A DNA stretch of 64,000 nucleotides. It comes from Flavobacteriales bacterium (GTDB taxonomy: Bacteria > Bacteroidota > Bacteroidia > Flavobacteriales_D > Crocinitomicaceae). The notes beneath the pieces were generated by a model. The model saw only the letters and a list, made by a program, of their open reading frames with translations, did no database searches and was not told the DNA's origin. The stretch covers positions 62,001 through 126,000 of the forward strand of contig CANMTO010000002.1 in the NCBI GenBank assembly GCA_947500755.1. The letters run 5' to 3'. The number at the start of each line of letters is the position of its first letter. Within the stretch, counting starts at the first letter, position 1. The position numbers and the translations under genes were made by a program. This document shows positions 1 through 7,256 of the stretch, piece by piece.

Positions 1-864
1 CCACGATTCGGAAATCCCACTGCTCGTTAAATCATATAGGGGATATGAAGCATTACATACTTTCGACAGTTCTGCATAGTGCACATCGCCCGAAATAAAA
101 ACCACGTGCTCCTTGCGCATGGATTCAATTAATTGGACCATACGTTCTTGCTCGAGCGGAAAATTAGCCCAAGTTTCATACCCATTATATTCTGTAGCAT
201 ATTGGGTAGAAGATCCGATAATCGTTACCGCCGACTTTACCTTTAACTGTTCCGCTAACCAGCTCCATTGATCCGCTCCCAACATGGTTGAATCCGCGTT
301 GAAACTTGGCAGATACAGCCGTTCATATGAATAATATGAATCGTTTTCTTCACTTTGCACATTAATTCGTTTCAATGAACTTCTAAAGGTTCTGGTATCG
401 AGTAAGATCAACTGAATTTTTTTCCCCCTATACCTAAAGAGGTACGATTGATAAATGCCTTGATGACTTAATAATTGTGTTAGATTTGGCGGTTTAAAAA
501 ATGAAGTAAACATGCGTTTTGAAGCTTCTTTCAAGGGGTAATATTTACCTACATCATCCATCCCGTAATCGTGATCATCCCATGTTGCATATAGGGGAAC
601 GCTACGCTTTAGTGCTTGAAAATTGGGATTGCATGCCAAGGCCTGATAGGCAGCGTTTATTCGCATCGAATCATAGGTATCCGCATAGATATTATCACCA
701 AGAAAGACAAATGCTTTGGGCGACTGAGCCGCAGCCTTACTTAACAACACAAGCTCTTTTTCCTGATGAAGACATGACCCAAAAGCCAAGTTAAATCCTT
801 GTCCGAATAATAATCCATCTTGAATTATCCAAATCAATAAAATCGTTATAATCGGTTGTTTCAT
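1..864 (-). CDS. PhoD-like metallophosphatase (alkaline phosphatase D family), 3' end beyond window
   Basis: Translating the minus strand from the ATG at 864 gives 288 codons without a stop to the window edge, so the C-terminus is missing. A hydrophobic N-terminus (residues about 4-20) looks like a signal peptide. PhoD-type metal-binding motifs follow in order: GSC at 29-31, LGDNIYAD near 55-62, WDDHDYG at 95-101, and SGDVHY near 258-263, followed by a TSSG segment typical of this family. Members are Ca/Fe-dependent phosphomonoesterases or phosphodiesterases acting outside the cytoplasm; the substrate is not readable from sequence. The start codon is only 28 bp from the divergent gene at 893. 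Family assignment is firm. Confidence 0.85.
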   Translation of the reverse strand, partial: MKQPIITILLIWIIQDGLLFGQGFNLAFGSCLHQEKELVLLSKAAAQSPKAFVFLGDNIYADTYDSMRINAAYQALACNPNFQALKRSVPLYATWDDHDYGMDDVGKYYPLKEASKRMFTSFFKPPNLTQLLSHQGIYQSYLFRYRGKKIQLILLDTRTFRSSLKRINVQSEENDSYYSYERLYLPSFNADSTMLGADQWSWLAEQLKVKSAVTIIGSSTQYATEYNGYETWANFPLEQERMVQLIESMRKEHVVFISGDVHYAELSKVCNASYPLYDLTSSGISESW

Positions 865-870
865 GCGCCA

Positions 871-878
871 TAAAATTA
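871..878 (-). promoter_or_regulatory. putative -7 box (TAATTTTA) for the PhoD-like gene
   Basis: The reverse strand reads TAATTTTA, one mismatch from the Bacteroidota -7 consensus TAnnTTTG, six bases before the ATG at 864. It lies back to back with a box for the opposite gene. Confidence 0.35.
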
Positions 879-879
879 G

Positions 880-887
880 TAGTTTTG
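880..887 (+). promoter_or_regulatory. putative -7 box (TAGTTTTG) for the gene at 893
   Basis: A perfect TAnnTTTG match ends five bases before the ATG at 893. It supports that ATG over the one at 863, which would lie upstream of the promoter. Confidence 0.45.
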
Positions 888-892
888 GGGGG

Positions 893-2032
893 ATGGCAAA
901 ACCCGGATTAAATTTCATTCATTTTGCGGCAGTTTTAGGATTGTTTGTGGTTTGTACAATGCTCTTGATCTTTTACAACGGACTAATACCCTTTGTGGCG
1001 ATTACGCTATTATTCTTCGGGGGAAGGTTGGGAATCAGAAAATTAACAGGACATGCCACCAAAGGACTAGGCCTGTTTAAAAATGTGTTTCTCGCACTCT
1101 TTTTTATCAGTGCTGGTTTCCTGTTGAGTATGCTTCGTTCTGAAACCAACTATGCATATTTACTCGATCGAACCCCATCACTAAATATACAAGAAGATGG
1201 AATTTGGACTCCACTTGATAACGCCAATAATATTGATCTCAGTGAAACCTATGCGAGTCCCAGCGTGCGAATCCATTCCATTAACATCAAACGAAATCAA
1301 CCTGGACTTGCAGGACGCTTACTCAATCTTACCATGTCACAGCGGGTAAATGTATTTACTTTTAATACTAGCAATGATTTTTATCTTGTCGCGGACCCGA
1401 CCCGAGATTTTGCTCCGCTTTCTGTCTCTGAAGCAAACGAACGCAAAGAAAGCAGCTTTTTAATCAATGCAAGCTTTTACGACCCTTCCAATCAGGCCTT
1501 GGGCGAAGTGATTTATTGCAGCCAACAATATCAATCCAAAAGCAGTTCTTCAGGCTATTTCAAAGTAATCGATGGAGTCCCACACGCGGGGCCTCGATCT
1601 ATTTTTGACCCCTATAAAAACGCTCCCCAGTATTCTTGTCAAGCACACCCTTCTACCATGAAAAACGGGGTGATTTTCGAATACATATTAAACAATTCCT
1701 TTCCAAAGTGGAGGCAACGCACCTATCGTAACCTGGTAGGGGAAAAAGCAGATGGCAGTATCGTGTTTATTGCTTCAGGCAACGGTGGCTTGTTGGATGT
1801 AAAGGAAATAACTCAACTCGCGAAACTGCTTGGAGTAAAGCACGCTACCCTATTTGATGCCGGAATAGCCTTGCAATACGCGTTCAAGAGTCCAGGTTAC
1901 TCGATGGAATTCGCTGCGTTCAACAATTATGTAGATGCCGGTACTTTTGTAGATAAGGTCGGGATGGAATTGTTTCGCAAGAATTTTATTCAACGATCAC
2001 CAATTTTTATCGGAATAACCTTAAAAGAATGA
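893..2032 (+). CDS. membrane-anchored phosphodiester glycosidase-like (NAGPA/DUF2233-type) protein
   Basis: 379 residues. Three hydrophobic segments occupy roughly residues 8-28, 31-44 and 63-81, so the protein is probably anchored by its N-terminus with the rest outside the cytoplasm. The soluble part has an IN-x-x-FYDP motif near 191-198 and a late block with SGNGG, an LAKLLGV helix and an LFDAG motif. This resembles the NAGPA/DUF2233 fold, in which an LG-x-x-x-A-x-x-LDGG block forms part of the active site. Enzymatic activity is inferred only. An in-frame ATG at 863 would overlap the start of the divergent gene; 893 is preferred because a -7 box lies between the two. The 3' end overlaps the next gene by 4 nt (ATGA). 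Confidence 0.6.
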   Translation: MAKPGLNFIHFAAVLGLFVVCTMLLIFYNGLIPFVAITLLFFGGRLGIRKLTGHATKGLGLFKNVFLALFFISAGFLLSMLRSETNYAYLLDRTPSLNIQEDGIWTPLDNANNIDLSETYASPSVRIHSINIKRNQPGLAGRLLNLTMSQRVNVFTFNTSNDFYLVADPTRDFAPLSVSEANERKESSFLINASFYDPSNQALGEVIYCSQQYQSKSSSSGYFKVIDGVPHAGPRSIFDPYKNAPQYSCQAHPSTMKNGVIFEYILNNSFPKWRQRTYRNLVGEKADGSIVFIASGNGGLLDVKEITQLAKLLGVKHATLFDAGIALQYAFKSPGYSMEFAAFNNYVDAGTFVDKVGMELFRKNFIQRSPIFIGITLKE

Positions 2033-2868
2033 AAAAAATCCTCTCATACGTCCTTGTATTTCTGAGCTATTCAATGGTAACAGGCCAAGAACGTGCCTTA
2101 GAAGTCAATCATCAAGAGGGGTTAAATAAAGCGAGACAAGGAGATTATATCGGTGCAATTGAATCGTTCACCAAAGCCATTGAAGTACTCCCATTGGATG
2201 CATATGCGTGGTATAATCGAGGTATGGCAAAAAATATGATCGGGGAATACGAAGACGCCATGAATGATTTCGGTACGTGTATTGGACTAAATCCGGCATA
2301 CGGAAAAGTATGGTTTAATCGTGGATTAACGAAAATGTACCTCGGTCGTTACGATGGCGCCATTGTTGATTTAACACAAGCCATCCAAATAGAAAGGGAA
2401 TATGCAACGGCTTACTACCATCGCGCCTACCTCTATGAGTTAAAAGGACTTTACGATTTTGCGTGCACCGATTACAGAAACGCACAATCTAAAGGCTTTG
2501 ATGTACCGCGAATTAAACTGAACGCATGTAATGATTCATCCTACTCAGGATTTGAGAAAAATCCGTTGCTCTTATTAACAGAAAAAAGTTCATCTACATG
2601 CTATGGAACCTCAAAAAAACATCCCATCCGTGTTGGTAATCAAGCAAATATGGAGCGCTATCTTCGCTTGCTGAGGTCACCCAAAGGAAGCTTCATTTAT
2701 TATACGGTAATTTCATCGGAAGCATTAAGTACCGTGAAAATCAGTTATTCGCAGCGTGGTAAAGAAAAAACTAAACTGCTTTATTTTGATTTAACGGTGT
2801 CAGATCACCCGAAATTGCTCAAGAGATTTTCTACGATTAAAGCGCCTAATGTGGAAAATCGTCCTTAA
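2029..2868 (+). CDS. secreted tetratricopeptide repeat (TPR) protein
   Basis: 279 residues beginning with a signal peptide (lysines, hydrophobic run, then TGQ near residue 19). Residues about 28-155 hold roughly three to four TPR units, each with the W/Y-x-x-R/G pattern and a closing A-x-x-x-x-D/L helix. TPR arrays mediate protein-protein contacts; the partner is unknown. The C-terminal 120 residues match no domain I recognise. The start overlaps the stop of the preceding gene (ATGA), so the two are probably translated together. The 3' end overlaps the convergent desaturase gene by 23 bp. Confidence 0.75.
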   Translation: MKKILSYVLVFLSYSMVTGQERALEVNHQEGLNKARQGDYIGAIESFTKAIEVLPLDAYAWYNRGMAKNMIGEYEDAMNDFGTCIGLNPAYGKVWFNRGLTKMYLGRYDGAIVDLTQAIQIEREYATAYYHRAYLYELKGLYDFACTDYRNAQSKGFDVPRIKLNACNDSSYSGFEKNPLLLLTEKSSSTCYGTSKKHPIRVGNQANMERYLRLLRSPKGSFIYYTVISSEALSTVKISYSQRGKEKTKLLYFDLTVSDHPKLLKRFSTIKAPNVENRP

Positions 2869-4318
2869 CCATACGCTCAATAATTTTTGCGCCACTGACC
2901 GCCAAGGGGATACCACCGCCTGGGTGCACTGTTACACCAGCAAAATACACCCCTTTTACTGAAGGCGCGTGATTCGGATGTCGATAAAACGCAGCTAAGG
3001 CGGAATTTGAGCTGTTTCCGTAAATAGACCCTCCTTTACCGTTGTAAACCTGCTGAAGCCTTAAAGGATCGTTGATATATTCAGTTTCGATGAAGGGTTC
3101 AATATCAAGCCCGAGGGCAGCAGAAAGTTTATTCAAAACATTCTTGCGGAGTTGTGCAACCAACGCTTTCCAATCTTGTCCAACGTTAATGGGTGCATTA
3201 ACCATTACAAACCAATTCTCACAGCCTAGCGGAGCATCAGAAGATTCCGCTTTAGAACTGATGTGCACATAAATACTTGGATCTTCCATCAGCGTTTTTG
3301 TGTCAAAAATCGCCTTAAACTCAGCTTGGTAATCCGTTGCAAAAAACATGTTGTGTACTCCCAAGTTGCTAAATTCTCGACTAATTCCCCAGTAGAAAAC
3401 GACCGCAGAAGATGATAATTCCTGATTTAATATCTTTTTTGGCCTTTTTACCGAAGGCATTAAGTGCTCATAGGTAAAGTGGGCATCTGCATTACTAACC
3501 ACAATTGACGCTGGAACAAGGGAATTATTTACCCGAACACCAACAACACGACCATTCGTTACTTCAATGGATTCTACAGGACTGTTCGTATGGAACATAA
3601 CCCCCAGAGAGCGCGCTGCCTCAGCTAAGCGTTGCGTAATGGAAACCATACCGCCTTTGGGGAAATAAATGCCTTCATTAAGCTCCAAATGAGCAATTAT
3701 ACTAAGTAATCCCGGAGTCTTATAGGGGTCGCTCCCATTGTAAGTGGCATACCGATTCATGAGTTGAATCGATTTTGGATGCTTGAAAAATCGTCTTGAA
3801 AACCCATTCATGGTAGTGAGCAAGCCATACTGAGGAATATGTAGAATCGCGGGAATTAAGTGTTTATTAAAAAGGTGAGCAAAGCGATGGAGCGTAGTCT
3901 CAATGAACACGGGTTTAAGTGCTTCATAGTTCTTTTTGAGACGCTTCAAATAGGCACGTACACGTTGCGGATTTTCATCAAACTCATTAGCTAATACCTT
4001 TATGGTTGCCTCGGTGCCCGTTGGCAAGGTGTATGACGTGCCGTCTGGGAAAAAATACCGAAAGGATTCGGGTAATGCATGATACTCAAAAGGCTTTTGA
4101 TCAATTCCAAGCGCGATGAGCGCTTCAATTAAATGAGGCTCGGTAAAAACCGATGGTCCCATGTCATAGCGATATCCGCTAAAATTTTGGGTATGAACCT
4201 TTCCACCGATAAATTCATTCTTCTCATAAACAGTAACTTTATTTCCCAATTTGGCCAACCGGATTGCTGCCGCTAAACCACCAACACCGCTTCCAATAAC
4301 GATTACTTCTTCTTTCAT
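2846..4318 (-). CDS. CrtI/CrtD-family carotenoid desaturase (FAD-dependent), CrtD-like
   Basis: 490 residues. The N-terminus has a Rossmann FAD/NAD motif (VIGSGVGGLAAAIRLA, about 6-21) and an EKNEFIGGK segment. It continues with GYRYDMGPSVFT, and the C-terminus has the HPGGGIPLAVSGAKI signature of phytoene desaturase-type enzymes. MGPSVFT is closer to 1-hydroxycarotenoid 3,4-desaturases (CrtD) than to the MGPSWYW form of Bacteroidota CrtI; this subtype call is from memory of the families. It probably helps make a membrane carotenoid. No crtB, crtI or crtZ lies nearby, so the gene is detached from any pathway cluster. It is divergent from HU and convergent with the TPR gene. Confidence 0.75.
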   Translation of the reverse strand: MKEEVIVIGSGVGGLAAAIRLAKLGNKVTVYEKNEFIGGKVHTQNFSGYRYDMGPSVFTEPHLIEALIALGIDQKPFEYHALPESFRYFFPDGTSYTLPTGTEATIKVLANEFDENPQRVRAYLKRLKKNYEALKPVFIETTLHRFAHLFNKHLIPAILHIPQYGLLTTMNGFSRRFFKHPKSIQLMNRYATYNGSDPYKTPGLLSIIAHLELNEGIYFPKGGMVSITQRLAEAARSLGVMFHTNSPVESIEVTNGRVVGVRVNNSLVPASIVVSNADAHFTYEHLMPSVKRPKKILNQELSSSAVVFYWGISREFSNLGVHNMFFATDYQAEFKAIFDTKTLMEDPSIYVHISSKAESSDAPLGCENWFVMVNAPINVGQDWKALVAQLRKNVLNKLSAALGLDIEPFIETEYINDPLRLQQVYNGKGGSIYGNSSNSALAAFYRHPNHAPSVKGVYFAGVTVHPGGGIPLAVSGAKIIERMVKDDFPH

Positions 4319-4447
4319 AACATGGTTTGGAACAACAAAAGAAGAAAACAGTTCATCTTTAATGCTACGTTTTCAACAAAAATATGGTTTTTTCAACATT
4401 TTATCAGATTTTTAAGGCCTTGCTGGTTTACGGGTAAGATATTCAGA

Positions 4448-4455
4448 TATATTTG
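4448..4455 (+). promoter_or_regulatory. -7 promoter box (TATATTTG) for the HU gene
   Basis: A perfect TAnnTTTG match about 41 nt before the HU ATG, which would give an A/T-rich leader of about 35 nt. That is longer than for most genes in this window. Confidence 0.55.
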
Positions 4456-4496
4456 TCCCGTTAAACGTTTTTATTAACCTTTTAAAAAAATTCATT

Positions 4497-4769
4497 ATGA
4501 ACAAAGCAGAACTAATCGACGCAATGGCAGCAAATGCTAATTTGTCAAAAGCTGATGCAAAAAGAGCGCTTGATGCATTTGTTGATGTTTCTACGGGAGC
4601 ATTGAAATCAGGAGACCGTATTTCTCTAGTAGGATTCGGATCTTTTTCAATTTCAGATCGTAAAGAGCGAAATGGAAGAAACCCTAAGACTGGAGCAGTT
4701 ATCAAAATTGCTGCTAAGAAATCAGTTCGCTTTAAAGCTGGTGCTGAATTAAGCGGAAAAGTAAACTAA
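4497..4769 (+). CDS. hup: HU family DNA-binding protein
   Basis: 90 residues, the usual length for HU. It opens MNKAELIDAMA, has a basic helix region, then GFGSFSISDRKERNGRNPKTG, the beta-arm sequence diagnostic of HU/IHF, and ends in a FKAG-x-x-L helix. HU bends and compacts DNA as a dimer in the nucleoid. The gene is monocistronic: its own -7 box lies 41 nt upstream and a strong terminator follows 20 nt after the stop. Confidence 0.95.
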   Translation: MNKAELIDAMAANANLSKADAKRALDAFVDVSTGALKSGDRISLVGFGSFSISDRKERNGRNPKTGAVIKIAAKKSVRFKAGAELSGKVN

Positions 4770-4789
4770 GAAAAGATTACTTTAAAATG

Positions 4790-4817
4790 AAAGGGAGCCT
4801 TTAGGTTCCCTTTTTTT
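4790..4817 (+). terminator. rho-independent terminator after HU
   Basis: AAAGGGAGCC pairs with GGTTCCCTTT around a four-base loop (one G-T wobble), followed by a T run. Confidence 0.85.
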
Positions 4818-4837
4818 GTGCGCGTATAATTATGTTT

Positions 4838-5815
4838 CTACTCCCTTATGATAGACTCAATAATCACCTGACCTGACGAGAAGTTCAAACACAGTAAGTA
4901 TTTCCCTGCATTCAACATGGACACATCAATAGCCTGCGTAAAGTTCGCCTCATAAATTTTTCTTCCATCCATAGAATAGATTTGATACGTTTTCACCTGA
5001 CTCAGCTGCTTACCATTCAGGTAAATTTTATCGCTGCTTGGGTTTGGAAAGAGTACTATTTCTTTCAACGCTGTCTGATTAATTCCTACCCCCTGGCATT
5101 CTCCCGGTTGAAAACTAGAAACACCGTAGTAACTAACTGCAATGCAAGAATTTTGATAAGTCACCGAATCGCAACCACACACAGGTTCGATTATACCTGG
5201 ACAGAGCACATTCAAATTAATTAAGGTCGAATCAATGCATTCTAAGCTTACTAAGGTGTCATTCATGCAAAAGCTATTGCAGGCGTACAAACTATTAAAG
5301 AAATAGCCGCTATAATCCATTCCATTGCTACCGATCATACTACATCCTGAAACGAAAAAACATGAATCATTTTGTCTGATCACGCCCAAGGCCATGGCAC
5401 ATGCACCAAAATCTACCCCCGATGGCACCTCCATACAGGTATCTAATGCTACGGGTTCACACGGACCTGGAGTCCATGAGGTAACACCTCCATAATAATA
5501 GGCCTCGCATTGATTGTTATAGGTCATGCTATCGCACCCACACACTGGATCAACAACGGTTGGACATAATACGGAAACATCAATTTGAGAAGGGTCGATG
5601 CAATTATTTTGATTGCAGGGCCCCGGTGTCCATGAGGTTACCCCACCGGACGTGGTAGCAATGCAGTCATTTGCATAAGTCACCCCATCACATCCGCACA
5701 CTGGATTGTATACCGCAGGACAAATTGCCATGGAATCAATCAAGGTTGAATCAATACACGGCTGTGCCAACGCATTAAAACTTACCAATAAAAATAAAGC
5801 TATTAATTTTCTCAT
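4838..5815 (-). CDS. secreted Kazal-domain (serine protease inhibitor-like) protein with T9SS sorting domain
   Basis: 325 residues. A signal peptide (MRKLIALFLLVSFNALAQ) supports the ATG at 5815. Three Kazal-like units, each with a C-x-x-x-x-PVCGCD-x-x-TY-x-x-x-C core, lie near residues 20-65, 70-118 and 190-240. A different Cys-rich insert separates units 2 and 3. The C-terminal 70 residues, starting VLFPNPSSDKIYL and ending with a beta strand, are a type A T9SS sorting domain, so the protein should be exported and placed on the cell surface. Kazal units inhibit serine proteases; the target is unknown. The start overlaps the stop of the upstream symporter gene (ATGA), an unexpected pairing. 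Confidence 0.82.
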   Translation of the reverse strand: MRKLIALFLLVSFNALAQPCIDSTLIDSMAICPAVYNPVCGCDGVTYANDCIATTSGGVTSWTPGPCNQNNCIDPSQIDVSVLCPTVVDPVCGCDSMTYNNQCEAYYYGGVTSWTPGPCEPVALDTCMEVPSGVDFGACAMALGVIRQNDSCFFVSGCSMIGSNGMDYSGYFFNSLYACNSFCMNDTLVSLECIDSTLINLNVLCPGIIEPVCGCDSVTYQNSCIAVSYYGVSSFQPGECQGVGINQTALKEIVLFPNPSSDKIYLNGKQLSQVKTYQIYSMDGRKIYEANFTQAIDVSMLNAGKYLLCLNFSSGQVIIESIIRE

Positions 5816-7194
5816 GCGTTTATGTGGTCTAATTCTCCTTCTGAACGTGCAATTACTGCGGTAGCAAGGCAATTCCCCAATACATTTACAGAGGTTCGAG
5901 CCATGTCCATCACAGCATCAATCCCCAAAATAACACTCGCCTTCTCAGGGTCTAAGCCCATGGATGCTACGGTTCCGGCCAAAATCACAAAGGATGCCCC
6001 TCGTACGCCTGCAACCCCTTTACTGGTAAGCATCAAGACCAAACAGATCGAAATCTGCTCGCCGATGCTTAAATTAATGCCAGACATTTGTGCGATGAAC
6101 ACGGACGCTAACGAAAGATACAAGGTAGTGCCATCCAAATTAAAACTGTATCCGGTAGGAATCACAAATCCAACAATGTGCTTAGGTATTCCAAAACGTT
6201 CCAAATTTTCCATGGCTTTAGGGAGTGCTGCTTCGCTACTCGCGGTTGCAAAAGCCAAAGAAACTGGCTCGGAAACTGCATTCAAGAATTTACGAATCGG
6301 AATTTTTGCTAATAAGGCAATGGGTAAAAGTACCGCTAGGATAAAGACCACTAAGGACGCATATAGGGTGCCAACCAACTTCATGAGCGACATTAAAACA
6401 TCCACACCAGATTTTGCCACGGTTGAAGCCAAAGCTCCAAATACCGCCAATGGAGCCAGATACATTACGATTTCTGTAAATTTAAACATCACTTCCGCCA
6501 AACTTTCATTCATGCGCAGCATGGTTAACTTATGCTGCTCATTTTTCACCATACCTAAACCTATGGCAAAAATCACGGAGAAAACAACGATTTGAAGTAC
6601 TGAATTTTCAGCAATAGATTTGGCGATATTCTCCGGAAAAATTTCAACAATGTGATCCTTATGTTCCGAACGTTGCGCTAATAATTCCGTGGATTTTTCT
6701 TTTACTTTTTGATTCACCTCGACACTCACCCCTTTTCCAGCTTGCGTAATATTAATGGCCATTAAACCAATAAACAAGGCCAAGGTGGTAACCACTTCAA
6801 AATATAGGATACTTTTTAACCCCATTCGACCCACTTGCTTCAGGTTACTGTGACCTGCAATACCGACCACCAAGGTGGCGAAGATTAAGGGGGCAACCAA
6901 GGTTTTTATGAGCCGAAGGAAAATCTTAGCTAAGCGTTCCATTTCCAAGGCGAACGCAGGGAAATCCATCCCTACCTCGATGCCTAACACCATCGCACTA
7001 AAAATCCAAAGCGACATCTTTTTACGGACAAAAGAAATCACAAAAAGCAGGAGAATTAACAGGAATCTAAGCGATTCAAACACTCCAACAGGCGCCGATG
7101 TTAAGTAGGCCGGAACAACAAAACCGGCTAATAGCAACCCGAAAATTATCAAATAAGCCCTTATGTTGGCCAAGCCTTTAATTGTATTCCACAT
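5812..7194 (-). CDS. dicarboxylate/amino acid:cation symporter (DAACS, GltP/DctA family)
   Basis: 460 residues with multiple hydrophobic helices. Family motifs include FIRLIKTLVAPLIFATLVVGI, a serine-rich FATASSEAALPKAMENLE hairpin and GYSFNLDGTTLY in helix 7, and a DAVMDMARTSVNVLGN helix 8 motif with the substrate- and sodium-binding residues. It imports C4-dicarboxylates or glutamate/aspartate with sodium or protons. The ATG at 7194 is chosen because a -7 box (TACCTTTA) ends four bases upstream; an ATG at 7230 would precede the promoter. The 3' end overlaps the Kazal gene by 4 nt. Confidence 0.9.
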   Translation of the reverse strand: MWNTIKGLANIRAYLIIFGLLLAGFVVPAYLTSAPVGVFESLRFLLILLLFVISFVRKKMSLWIFSAMVLGIEVGMDFPAFALEMERLAKIFLRLIKTLVAPLIFATLVVGIAGHSNLKQVGRMGLKSILYFEVVTTLALFIGLMAINITQAGKGVSVEVNQKVKEKSTELLAQRSEHKDHIVEIFPENIAKSIAENSVLQIVVFSVIFAIGLGMVKNEQHKLTMLRMNESLAEVMFKFTEIVMYLAPLAVFGALASTVAKSGVDVLMSLMKLVGTLYASLVVFILAVLLPIALLAKIPIRKFLNAVSEPVSLAFATASSEAALPKAMENLERFGIPKHIVGFVIPTGYSFNLDGTTLYLSLASVFIAQMSGINLSIGEQISICLVLMLTSKGVAGVRGASFVILAGTVASMGLDPEKASVILGIDAVMDMARTSVNVLGNCLATAVIARSEGELDHINA

Positions 7195-7198
7195 GTGG

Positions 7199-7206
7199 TA
7201 AAGGTA
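7199..7206 (-). promoter_or_regulatory. -7 box (TACCTTTA) for the symporter
   Basis: On the minus strand TACCTTTA is followed by CCAC and then the ATG at 7194, implying a leader of almost zero length. Confidence 0.5.
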
Positions 7207-7234
7207 AGGAATTCGAACTTTGATTCCCAATCCT

Positions 7235-7242
7235 TATCTTTG
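7235..7242 (+). promoter_or_regulatory. -7 box (TATCTTTG) for the carboxyltransferase gene
   Basis: A perfect TAnnTTTG match 14 nt before the ATG at 7257. It faces away from the symporter promoter 29 bp to the left. Confidence 0.6.
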
Positions 7243-7256
7243 CTTAAAAAATACCC

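Noticed and set aside
5822-6595. Long plus-strand reading frame opposite the dicarboxylate symporter
   Set aside because: It lies wholly inside the symporter gene, whose family motifs are unambiguous. The opposite-frame translation has no domain and no promoter.
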